Below, piece by piece: positions 38,070 through 48,620 of a DNA stretch of 64,000 nucleotides. Below the pieces are notes generated by a model that saw nothing but the letters and a program-made list of their open reading frames with translations, ran no database searches and was not told the DNA's origin. The stretch comes from Chamaea fasciata (taxonomy: Eukaryota; Chordata; Aves; Passeriformes; Sylviidae): NCBI GenBank assembly GCA_029207755.1, contig JARCOQ010000007.1:38769656-38833655 (forward strand). The letters are read 5' to 3'. The position numbers and the translations under genes were made by a program. The first letter of the stretch is position 1; every line of letters starts with the position of its first letter.

Positions 38070-38582
38070 ATGTCAGTTTATGGTGATTATGATACGGGTC
38101 GGTAGCATATTTCAACCCTAAGAAAAAGCTTTAAAAAGCTTGAAAAGCTATTGCACATCATAAATGTGAGAAAACCTATAGAATGAACATACAAAAAAGT
38201 AGATTGCAGGCTCCTCATTCTTGACTTACTCTTGCTTTCCTGGTGCACTTGTCCCAGTGTTGTAATTCTCTGGGGAATGGTTTTTCCCCCCAAGACACCT
38301 AAATGCCTGTAACCATATGGTTTGACCTTTCCTTCCATTCTTGACCTAATTGGCTGAGTGCCAGCCATCCTCCCAGAGTGGAAGACTAGATAAGACCCCT
38401 GTACTTCCTTGTTCTTTCTCTTTTCCCCCTGCAATTTCGAAGAATAAATGCTTGGGACAAAGCTCCTGGGGAAAAGGCCTCTTCTGATATCTTTTATCTT
38501 GTCCTTGGTAAAAATTCCCTCTAAAGCCTCCTAATAACTGAGTTAGCTCAAACCCCCAGTGGTGGGCAGGGTGTATTTTTAC
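38070..38582 (+). mobile_element. candidate LTR (unassigned)
   Basis: The segment has LTR architecture on the + strand: a possible TGTCAG start, a TATA-like CTAGATAAGACCCC near 38387, a pyrimidine-rich run (TTCTTTCTCTTTTCCCCCTGC), a canonical AATAAA at 38443-38448, a U5-like tail, and a TTTTTACA end at 38582. No convincing target-site duplication flanks these limits, so the boundaries, especially the left one, are guesses. No retroviral coding sequence adjoins it. Confidence 0.4.
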
Positions 38583-39249
38583 ATCCTAGGAAAGCTGCAT
38601 ATCATCCACAACTACATCAATTCCAGCACTCCTTGGTTTGTTACACCTGAAGTCCCAGGCCTTCAGCTGGAACAACAAATGTGTGGGGAATTACAGATAC
38701 ATGATGAAGGACTCCACAGATGATCTGTTGAACGTTTTTTCTAGTTTATCTTCTTCCAGCTTCAGACCAGTAGGTCTCATTATGCTTCATTTTCCTGAGA
38801 ACTCAAAAAGCAATTTGCTACCCAAAATCCCTCCCAATTTTGGTATCCGGGTACCATGAACAGATTGCCATTAATCTTCTTTTGGATAAACTGAGCAGGA
38901 TGAGTTTCTGATATCACTTATCAGGTATTGCTCAGACAGTAAGGCATTTCTAATTCTTGGGCATGCAGATGCTTGACTTGTAGACAACACCCTTTTCCTG
39001 CACTTGGATATGGTCTATATAGAGTTGATGTTCCCCTGCTGTTTTTGTGCACATTCCTGGTTTCAAGGAGCGTGCTTGCTCTCAAAGGCACAGCATCACC
39101 CCAGGACCTCATGCTCGATGTCAGACCTAGACAGCCCTTCAGAGTATGTATATTTCCATTCCTCTCTAAGAATTTCTGGATGTGGAAGAAACTAGACAGA
39201 AGACTATCTGGAGCAGAAAACAGTATTAAAAGAGTAATGTTAACAGGGG

Positions 39250-39288
<39 letters not shown>

Positions 39289-40860
39289 TAAAATAAATTC
39301 AGGAAGCTCATTTCAGTGAACTCCACTAATAGTGATGCCTCCATCCTGGATTTTTGTTGCTAGACCACGAATCTTGCCTGTCACAACCATCTGAAAGTCA
39401 GAATTCCTGAAGCCAGGTAGATGTCTTGTAAGGCTGCAGGAAAAAAAAACCCAAAGTGATTGTGTAGTTAATCTTGTTGGTTTAGTTGTGTTCCATGGTG
39501 ATTTTAATTATACTGTAATTTGAGCTAAGTCAAAGGATGGTAAGAATAGTGGCTGGGTAGAGGTTAGTGGAATGTCAATGAAAAGAAGTGATTTGGGGGG
39601 GCAGATCTGATGGGCTGGAATATTGCTGTGCTCCCAGAGCAGGGGTGAGGCTGTTCTTGGCATTGGTATGACAGGCAGGGAGCAATGCCAAGAGGCAGTT
39701 AGGGCTGGCAGGAAGGGATGACAGTTGCTGAGTAGGAAAAGTTATACTGTTCATGTGCATTGTTCATGAAAAGGGGGTGAGAAATACTGCACTGATGCTG
39801 GTTAAGAAGGAGGAGGTCAAAATAGGGCTCAAAGATGTAAGGAAGGTTATCACAGGAACAAAACTGCAGACCTGAATACCAGCACTGAGTATCTGCCTTC
39901 CCTAGCAGACACTTCTCATCTGTGAGGCTGAACCCTGAATTCATTTGACTTTTGCTCTACCTGACAGCAGTCTCTGCCCTCACGGCTGGAGAAGTATCCA
40001 GCTGGTAATTTAGCTTTCAAGTCCATCAATAATTTGATCATCAGCTGCATTTGATCACCAGCTATGGCCTGGATGGACTGTAAGCTACTATTCTTCAATT
40101 AAGCAATGTTTTGTGCCCTGCAACACTTTTGCATCAACTATTTTGATGTCTCACATACCATTAAAGACAAAAGCAGCCACAGGGATGAAAATTCTCTGAG
40201 CATGGCAGAACTGACTGCTTCTCTCTAGTTAGAGAGCAGGCTGTGGCAGGAGGTTCTGTGTACTCCTTCGAGAGCCAGGAACTCCCCCATAGCAAACTTG
40301 TACTATCTCACAGGATCTAGACCACAGATTTCCCCACTGATTTTGAAGAGCTCTTGTCATACCAAAGAAAAGCCAGCATTAAATGTGTGCCACCTTTGCC
40401 CCTGCACTTCGGGGAGCTCTTATTGCAGGAGAGACCACATTTCTGCTTTCAAATTTTGGGAGGGCACAGAATCCGTTACACTTTTTTACGCTGCCCTGAA
40501 ACACCAGTTCTAAAGCAGAAAAGTAATGATGGACAGATTGCAAAATAAATTCTATGATTTGCTTTGTGAAGAAGTTGATCCAACTTTCTTTTCCTTTTTA
40601 CTTTTCTCCCCCCACTCCAACAAAAGCAGATCTAAGAGTATTTAGAAAGCCTTGTTGCATTTTCCTTTAGTTACAGCACCAGGCTTCATAGATTTAATAG
40701 AAAAATTCATATTCTAGTTCCTTCTGTTACCTACTGCATAGATTAGATGTTAATACACCTTTTTTACAAGGGTAAAGGTAATGATTTCTGAGCCACACAA
40801 ATTAAGAAGTGTGTCATTTTAGTAAAAATTACTTGAATTCAGTGTATTATTTCCATAATC
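38583..40860. other. intergenic DNA with poly-A tract
   Basis: No gene recognised. The stretch from 38.6 to 39.2 kb leads into a 37-bp poly-A run (39250-39286), which could mark an old retroposed insertion on the + strand, but I could not identify the inserted sequence. Confidence 0.5.
39250..39286 (+). repeat. poly-A tract (37 bp)
   Basis: Uninterrupted run of 37 A following AACAGGGG. No AATAAA lies closely upstream, so it is not clearly a processed-transcript tail. Confidence 0.95.
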
Positions 40861-40899
40861 CCTTTCCCCACTCCTGTATATCAGCATTTTTTCTGTATA

Positions 40900-41063
40900 G
40901 ACTCTGTGGCATGTAAGCGGTCTTGCTTTTGCTATAGCCATTTCTTGACAGCAGGATCAATCCTGCTCCTGCCAGGTGCTGAAACTGCTGAACTCGCTTG
41001 GGTTGAATAAAAGCTGTGGGTGCGACACCCGCGGCTCTTGGCTCCCCTCTGTGGAATGCTACA
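40900..41063 (+). mobile_element. possible LTR 3' fragment
   Basis: A GC-richer segment within AT-rich DNA shows GCTTGGGTTGAATAAAAGC (AATAAA at 41006-41011) followed by a short GC-rich stretch (GTGCGACACCCGCGGCTC) and an end in GCTACA at 41063. This resembles an R-U5 region of a retroviral LTR. No matching 5' half or target duplication was found. Confidence 0.3.
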
Positions 41064-41665
41064 TTTGTATTAACATGTATCTTTCTTTGTGATTTTTTTT
41101 TTAACTGAAAATGATGGCCTTTAAAACCTCTTCCTGGAGAGAGGGAGAGAGGTTGAGAGAGGGAAAAAAAAAATACACTCCCCTTGGAATTTAACCTTAA
41201 TTTGAACCAAGATCAGTGAAAGAAAAGCACTTTCGTGCATTGTTCACCAGCTCCACCCAGCCAGCCCCTTATCTAACCTGAGTCTCTATTGCCTATAGCT
41301 TTGTAACTTTTGCAGTAGTGCTCTCCACATGCTCTTACATGCTTGGAAACCAACCTGGAGACACTGTGACATTATAATACTAAGAAACACTAATGATACC
41401 ATTTTGCAAATCTTTGGACTGTACAGTGCAGCTGCAGGGACTGTCCTTCCACAGGTTTATAAAGGGCCTAGAGTGTATTGCAAATAAACAGCAGTGGCTA
41501 TTTCTGACCCCTGGCAAAGGTGACAGCAGCCTCTGAAGTCCCTGAGTCAGCCTCTCTGTACTCCCCAAAGCAGGAGATGTTTAAACATAAGTAGCTCTGC
41601 ATTTCATGCTGATTCCTTGGACTTCTTTTGCCTTTTAGAGGGAAGCAGACAGCCTTTGGTTTGCA

Positions 41666-41673
41666 TGACGTCA
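41666..41673. promoter_or_regulatory. palindromic CRE (TGACGTCA)
   Basis: Perfect 8-bp cAMP-response element. It lies about 1.2 kb left of the CpG island at 42.9 kb. Binding by CREB/ATF family factors is the known role of this motif; use here is inferred. Confidence 0.5.
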
Positions 41674-42107
41674 GCTCAAGGTCAAATTCAGCCTTAAACA
41701 CACACATAAAAAAGCAAGCTTCCTTGTTTGCTGTTCAGAGGCGGACTTCCACTGTATGTCTCCTGTTGTCTGCACTGGGGGCAACAGCCAGTAGATTGGT
41801 TTCCTATTACTTTTTACTTCCTAGGAAAGGCAGACAGCTGCTCCAGGTGTGGTCCACCTTCGTGTTGTCCCCTAACCCCTATCAGCCATCTGCTCCCTGC
41901 AGTAATCTCCCTTTCCTGGCATCCCTCAGTCCTCCTGACTTGTGACCACATGGTCCTCTTTCTCCTGCTTACTGTCTGCTTTATATCCCTTCCTTCCACG
42001 TCCTCAATCTTTCTTCCAAGCCCTCATTGCTCATCATTTTCATCCCTGTTTCTGTCATTCTCTACAGTCACAGGCCACCTCCCTGGTTCTCCAGGGTCTC
42101 ATGTGAG

Positions 42108-42153
42108 CCTGAATTCCCCCCACACACAGCCCTGAATTCCCCACACTCACAGC
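42108..42153. repeat. 23-bp tandem duplication
   Basis: Two adjoining 23-bp units (42108-42130 and 42131-42153), each starting CCTGAATTCCCC and ending CACAGC, differ at two positions. Confidence 0.85.
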
Positions 42154-42909
42154 CCTTTGCGCTAAGTGCTACCTCCCTTCACCCGCCTGCAGATGTGGAA
42201 GACATCTGGCAGAGGACAATGAGCAGTGCCACCCCTGTTAGCAAAGTAGTGTCCATCATCTGGAGCAAACGCCTTAAAATTGAAGGCAGGAATGAGGCAT
42301 TCACAATGGCCTCTTGAAATAGACCAAATACTGTGCAGCTCAGCAGGAAAGAGAGGATGCCATTAAATGCCCTAGTGGCTTGCCATGTAACCTCCCTTAT
42401 TTTAACAACCACTGCCTGCTTTTCTTTTAAAGAGGTGTTTTCAAAAATACCTTTTGTTTTTGTTCTAGATAGCCTAGTAATAAAAGCCTTCAAGGAAATA
42501 CTGCATATAACACTGTTATTGCAATCCTCGATTGTTTGAAGGACCCCTTGGAAAGAGTGTCAACCAGGAGACGGGACAGAGGAAGCAGGAAAAATCGAAA
42601 TAAGAAATATCAAGGAGACACGGTCAAGCATGAATCATTTCTTTCGGTTGAGACTGAAGAAAGATCAGATTTCACATCCACCCTGGACGGGACTGGCATT
42701 TTCACACACACGACAAACCCGTTGGCATGGAGGTGGCTTGATTTCGTGATTATTACAGGGGCCATTGGCATATATTTAATCCCGACTTAGATAAGGGTGA
42801 CTGGGGGAGAGGGCGGACTTCCATTTATTTTAAGAAAACCACAGATCAGAGGAACAGTTAAAAAATAAATAGATAACATTCCAGGCAGGTTGGCAGTTTT
42901 AGTGGATAC

Positions 42910-43745
42910 CCACTCTCCAGGGAACTGCATCCCCGGCGCCTCTGCCGTGGCTGGGAGCGCAAGTGGCCCCAAGGGGTGACGGCTGCTGCAGCCCTGCGGG
43001 GGGAGGCGGCTCCGCGTCCCGGGGGCCGCCGCCGGGTGTCTCCAGCTGGCTCCGGGGTTCGGCTGGCAGCGGGAAGAGGAGGAGGAAGAAGAGGAAGAGT
43101 AAATCCCCCGCTGTGCGGACGCGCTCCACCCGCTGCCCGCCGTGCGGGGATTCCCTGACCGGGTGCTGCCCGCAGCCCTGGGCCGGAACTGGCTCGGGCA
43201 GCCGGATCTGGCGGGGCGGGGGGCACTCAGCCCGTGCTTGTAGGAGCTGTGTGCGAGTGGCTTCCGACACAGTCACGGGCTAACACCTATGCGGAACCTT
43301 CAGCACTCTGCAGCGGGAGGGCTGGAGGGAAGCAGCCAGCCGTGCCAGGGAGCGCTCCTCGGCCCGCCGCTCGCCTTGCCCGCAGTCCCGGCCGCAGCCC
43401 CCCCCGTCCCGGGGCCGATAATCCCCCGCCGTCGTCGGAAGCCGCACATGCCCGGGGCCGTGAGTGCCCGCGGGGCGGGGAGGGGCGGGGAGGGGCGGGG
43501 AGGGGGAAATCCCCCTTGGGCGGTGTGCGGGGTCCCCCGCCTAACGCGCTCCGCCCGGGGCGCCGGGGCCGGCGGCGTGGCCGCAGCAGCCGCCCGGGAG
43601 CCGCCCCGCGTCGGGAGGGGCCGCGGCGGCCGCTCGGAGGCCGGCGAGGCGGAGAGGGGAGGGGAGGGCGCCGGGCAGCGCACCCCGGTACCCGCCGCGA
43701 TGGCAAGCGTCTGGTCCGCCCCGGCTTTAACTCCTCCTCTGAGCA
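42910..43745. promoter_or_regulatory. orphan CpG island with three tandem GC boxes
   Basis: About 0.8 kb of very CpG-dense DNA bounded by AT-rich DNA, lying between the MIPOL1 end and the FOXA1 end with no known gene start here. It contains three perfect GGGGCGGGG boxes at 43472-43480, 43482-43490 and 43492-43500, that is one every 10 bp, close to one helical turn; Sp1/KLF factors bind this sequence. Overlapping open frames of 100-185 codons exist in several frames on both strands, as expected for stop-poor GC-rich DNA, so none is called. It could be a lncRNA promoter, an alternative promoter or a FOXA1 regulatory island. Confidence 0.7.
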
Positions 43746-44119
43746 TTTCGAGGCGCCCCTGTGTTTTGTAAACCGAGCGATAAATTTGTAATTAAAGCGG
43801 TGTTATATTTGAAAAACTTTTTTCCCCCCTACGTAGATCTTTAATTTTTTAAGTGTCCCGCTCCCTCATTCTGGCTCAGGCAGAACCGATGCCAAACCGC
43901 AAAGCCTATAGGGCACAGGTCCTTGCAGCTGAGAGAGCTCCAGCCTGTGTCTTCAGGAAATTAAAGAGCTCTGTGTCCTCGTTTGTCTGTGTATTGACTA
44001 TTTTCATAGGGGTTTAGCTGTGGTTTGCAGCTCAATATTGAAAGGCGTTATTGATACTTCGAGGGAAATTTTGAGAAAAATATTTTTTTCCTTTTTTTTA
44101 AATGTTTGCTCAGTTGTTC

Positions 44120-44171
44120 TCTCTCTTTCTCTTTTTCTTTTTTTCTTTTTTTCTTTTTTTTTTTTTTTCTT
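44120..44171. repeat. C/T-rich low-complexity tract
   Basis: TTCTCTCTCTTTC followed by T runs broken by single C. Simple polypyrimidine sequence. Confidence 0.9.
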
Positions 44172-45127
44172 GCTAAGGTTACTGGCATGGGAACAGCACT
44201 GTCATACTTCACCTCATCAACGTGTGCTGTGTATTTGTTGCAGTCGGGAGAATCTGGCTGTTAAGAATTATTCAATCCAAAATATATACATTTTGATTAT
44301 TTGTTCTTAGATTTCCCAGTCACAAACGATTCACCTGATTAAGTACAGTGACCTTCCTCCTTCTGAAATCACAGATTTTAAAAGGTATTACTCTTTTCCA
44401 TACATGTCTTACCTGATTAATATATACCATAGCTTTTATTCTACTCCAGCATTTCTAGTCTGAAGACACTACATACAATGAGAGTATATTTATGACTCAG
44501 AAAGCATATTAGTATATATTAAATTCTTATGTGTTACCAGAAACTTAAAGGAGATGGCAAACATTTAAGCCAGCACAGTAGACTGAAGTGTCCTAGCTTC
44601 TCAGATGAATGTGTATCTGCCAAAAAAATAAGAACTACTCTGCAAATAACCCTACTATAAGACAATATGTGAAAAACACTGTATCCTTTCTTTATTTTTA
44701 GTGAAAGAAATGTATTTTCATAGGATCAAGGTGAGTCTGTAAACTCATACATTTTTTCCAGTCTTTAAAAATCTGAACTACTGCTTAAAAATATTGAAAG
44801 TCTCTTGCAGTTCCGTCCTGTAAAGTGCTGTGTATCTCTTAGAGGCACTTAGAACAGCTATTATTTAATTAGGTCTTATTAACTTATTACATGCCAGTAA
44901 TCCCTCAGTTGTAGCCTTCTCTATAACAGAGCAAAACAACAGTCTCTGTTACAGAGCTGGTGAAGAAATGTTGGAAGGACCTCTGAAGACCTGTTGCTTC
45001 TGGCACTAAGGTATTCCCAGCTTTCTTGATCACGGCAGAGGCCCATGCAGTTGTCTCCTCAGGAGTCTGCATTAAGCAGGTGACCTCTCAGTGCAGCCTT
45101 CCCCTGGGGAAGCTTTGAGCCCAGTTC

Positions 45128-45185
45128 TGTGTGTGTGTGTGTGTGTGTGTGTTTGTGCTTGTTTGTGTATGTGTGCTTGTGTGTG
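45128..45185. repeat. (TG)n microsatellite, degenerate on the right
   Basis: About 12 perfect TG units (45128-45152) followed by TTTG/TATG-interrupted TG repeats. Confidence 0.92.
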
Positions 45186-46138
45186 AAACTGTTCCAGTGG
45201 GGAAGAAACTGAACGGTAGGTTGGTCTCCCCCTGATTCCTAGAAGCAATAGAAGGAAACCCACTAATCTGTGCTGCTGGTACTGGATGAGAAGCTATCTA
45301 TATCCCAGAATCCTCCCAGCCATCCTTGAGCAACCTTAAGCACCTCTTTCCCTTGGTTATTGGAATTAAGAGGGTGATCTCGGATGGCTTTGTTTAAGGA
45401 CTGTGTCGAGGAAGGAAGAAGCATTTGGAGATTACATTCACCCACCAGAGCATTGCTATGTACCTCTTGGTTGTCTCACCTATCCATCCTGGATCTTGAG
45501 TGGGTTTGACCTGGTAGCTTCCACCCATATGGGCAGGCAAAACATGTTTAATGCATCAACTTGCACATCCCTCATTTGTATTTATTTAATTTTTGAGAAG
45601 ATCATGATCTGAGCAAGTCGTTCCCACCTTTGCTGTAGTCAAAGGGCACTGGCAGCTTGGAAAGATGACAGGATGAGCAGGGATATCTGGGGTGAAGGAG
45701 CCAGGTTAAGATTTCCCATGTCTCTGCCCATGGTGCCCCATATGGGGGTGGTGGGAGACCACAAGACACACACACTCAGGCCCCCCAGGCCCATTTTTTC
45801 TATCACTGATAATGCTCTGGCCAGTTCTGTGACAGGCTAAAGCCAGTGTGTTGAAGCTCAGGATCTATTTGTTGTCGGGTTCATTTTCAAAGATGGAAAT
45901 GTTCTGAGTGGCTTTGCCTGCCATGTGTACACAGGTTGTTCATTCTGCTGAAACACCCAAGGAAACCCGGGGGTGTGTGTGTCCCCAGCCACCCACTGCT
46001 TAGCAGAGGTGAGGGGCAAGGGCTGGGCCACCACAGTGCTCTGCCAGTGCCCAGCCACTGGAAAATAAAGAAGGTCTTTGTCCAAAACCTGTCTGGTTTT
46101 ACAATTTGTACTTGAAATTGGGATATGCTGGTAATTGC

Positions 46139-46178
46139 GGGGGGGGGGGGGGGGGGGGGGGAGGGAGTGGGGGGGAGG
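46139..46178 (+). repeat. poly-G tract, 23 uninterrupted G
   Basis: A run of 23 G (46139-46161) followed by AGGGAGTGGGGGGGAGGG. It is strongly G-quadruplex-prone on the + strand and prone to length errors in sequencing and assembly. Confidence 0.92.
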
Positions 46179-47479
46179 GAATCAGCTGTCATCCCAAATG
46201 AAACTGATAGTTTAAAATACAATACTTTTGTATCAATCTCAATGGAAAAACAGAATACTAAAAATTAGATCTACAGACCTGCTTTTGACCTCTGTCTGTT
46301 AAATCACGATTTTTTTTTTTTTTAAAAAAGGGAATTCCATTTAATTTGGCAAATCTCTTGTGTTTATTTTTACTTAGCACTGCATAACATTACACGCAAC
46401 TTTTTGCTCCGGAAGGGATGAAGGGCACGAAACCCTGGAGAGATTTAAAACAGAAAAAAATGCAAGCTAACTAATGTCTGAGTGGTCCAGGGAGCTTGAG
46501 ATGGTGCCATGTTCTGCTTTTTACTAGAAAGAAATCTGGCATGAAAGCCAGATCTTTGTTGCCTAGGAATTAAGTTGTTGCTGCTGCTTATTCCTTACCT
46601 GAACTCCTAATCCCCTGTTTGTGCTATGGCACAAAACAAATTATTTCACATAGACCAAAGGACAGCCTTGTAACAATTAAAGTCTATTGTGTAAAAGTAT
46701 AAATAGCACATTGATCGTTAAGGTAAGCAGACTTGTAAAGAGTAATTCTTGGACATGAACTATACGGTCATTTAATGTACACTTTGGAGAAGTCATTATG
46801 CGTGGGGAGGTAAATTGCAAACTGTAAAATGCTTAGTTAGACAGTTAACGTGTGTGCTTCATCTAAACAGACCCCAGCAGAAACAATGTGAGGTCTGCTC
46901 CTACTTTTGCAGAGAACACAAGCATTTTAATGCTGCTTTCCCTGGGAACAAACACCTTATTCTAAATTTCTCCAAATTTCTTAAACGAATAAGGAGCCCC
47001 TTCGTGTCAAATATATATATATAGATAGATAGATATTTAAAGAGAAAAAAACGGGGGAAAAACACTTCTAAGACACTTTACAAAGTGGGAAATATTCTAA
47101 ATCCTTGAACCTCGGACTCTGCTGAGGTCCATGTAATCTCGGTCACACTCATTAGGAAAAGAAAAAAGAAAAAATCTACCCCCTGCCCAGGGAGTGTTTA
47201 AAAAGATGAGTGTGGATCCACTGAAACCAGTCCTGCGAAGGTCAGCTTTGTCTTGTAAGAGGAAAGGTGACAGGGTCAGCACTATTGCACATGATGAAAC
47301 CCCCACGGGGGCTGGAAGAGGTCATCTCTCTCCTCCTGTCTCCTCCTTTGGCCAGTGTGTCCCTTCTGGGGACAAACCTGCTAACAAAGGTGATGAAATT
47401 TCTTATTGCCAGAGAGAAACACTAGGCTGGCCAGCTTAAGGTTCCAGGCTCCCCATTTAGGGTGGGGTGGAAGGACTCC

Positions 47480-48620
47480 TGTTCCCCAGAGCGCAATTTG
47501 ACTATTGGGAAGCGTGGCGTCCCTCTGAGCCTGCAGGCAAGGCAGGAAGTTTCTGGGAGACCGATGCGATTTGCTGGGCCCCTTCCGTGTGACTGCCAAT
47601 GCCTAGGTGGCATTGCCCCGAAACAGCGTCTCTGGGGGCTCTGGCGGCTCCCCCTTCTGCTCTTGCATAAGCTCTTATGCGGCTCCTGCAGCTTGCGCTG
47701 GGGAGTTTGGAAACACGAGCGGGTTCGGTGGTGGGATGGATGCGTGTTTGCCGGTACGCAGAAATGCGTTAGACACGGGGCTTTGCATCTCTCGCCCATC
47801 TCGCGGGGGTTTGCATCCCTGGCCGCCGCTCCTCCTGCCCGCTGACACGCGTGTAATGCACCCGCCCAGGCCCCATCACCACCCGCCGTATGCGCAATGA
47901 CTCTCACTGCTGTATTTTGCTTGGCTTTGAAAATTAGCCTGTTTGGATAACACCCGATAGAAAACATTTACGCTGGAAGCCAAACAGGCAAATATTTTAA
48001 TCTCTCATATTAACACAGCGGTTTTCCAATCGGTTGATTTTTGTGCTCTATTCTTCATTTGTGTATGCGTTATTCATTCATTCGCTCCATTCGTTCATTC
48101 ATTCATTCATCCGCTCCGTCATTCATTCATTCCTCCATCACTTTCCCTTCTCCGCTGGGCCAGCGGTAGCCCAGGCTGCGCCCGCCGCCCCCGCAAGAAG
48201 TGGCCCTGGGTTTGTTGCATTCCCGTAGCCCTGGACGGTGTCGGGGTGTGATGGTGCTGACACACCCCACCCCGACCCCAAGACAGGCTCCTGGGTATCC
48301 TTGCGGTCCCTGGAGAAGGCGGGAGACGCCGGAGGAGAGGACTGTTTGCCTGCGTGGCTGCTCTGTGCCCGCGGCAGCTCCCACCGCCGCTGTGTCTCCC
48401 CAAGACACCGCGAGCAGCGAGGAGCGGCGGGCACTGCGCTGCACCCGGGCAGAGTCAGAGCCAGCTGACACGGGGCCGGGCGGGAGCGGATCGGCGGAAC
48501 CCTCCCGACACGGGGGCGTCCCTGGAGGGAAATGTCAGGAACCTCCAAGCCCGCTGCTGCCGGCTCGGTTGGCGGAGGGGGAATGCGCAGTCAGACCACC
48601 AACATGCCTGGAGCCGTACA
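47480..48620. promoter_or_regulatory. two CpG-rich blocks with conserved-looking DNA between
   Basis: CpG-rich DNA at about 47.48-47.89 kb and 48.15-48.62 kb flanks an AT-rich stretch. That stretch carries TTGGCTTTGAAAATTAGCC and GAAGCCAAACAGGCAAATATTT (about 47.92-48.0 kb), with NFI half-sites (TTGGC/GCCAA) and forkhead-like GCAAATATTT. It looks like a cis-regulatory element. Open frames up to 181 codons on both strands overlap one another and have no family similarity. Confidence 0.45.
48072..48132. repeat. (ATTC)n-type interrupted microsatellite
   Basis: About 60 bp of ATTC units broken by GCTCC words. It lies between two CpG-rich blocks. Confidence 0.9.

Larger units (their letters stand above)
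41064..42900. other. intergenic DNA leading into CpG island
   Basis: No gene supported. It includes a full CRE (41666-41673), C/T-rich DNA at 41.8-42.2 kb, a 23-bp tandem duplication (42108-42153) and a conserved-looking stretch at about 42.66-42.79 kb ending in a TTAGATAAGG GATA-type motif. An 84-codon open frame at 42536-42790 starts at TTG and has no recognised similarity. Confidence 0.5.

Noticed and set aside
42536..42790. 84-codon frame ending in a hydrophobic segment (WLDFVIITGAIGIYLI), membrane-protein-like
   Set aside because: It begins at TTG, has no upstream promoter or splice context and no known similarity. The underlying DNA looks more like a conserved non-coding element.
43234..43791. 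185-codon open frame in the orphan CpG island
   Set aside because: Competing frames of 100-160 codons exist on both strands at the same place; the composition is low-complexity Arg/Gly/Pro/Ala. No codon-level sign of a protein.
47422..47967. 181-codon open frame on - in a CpG-rich block
   Set aside because: Overlapping open frames on the other strand and no recognisable domain; GC content explains the length.
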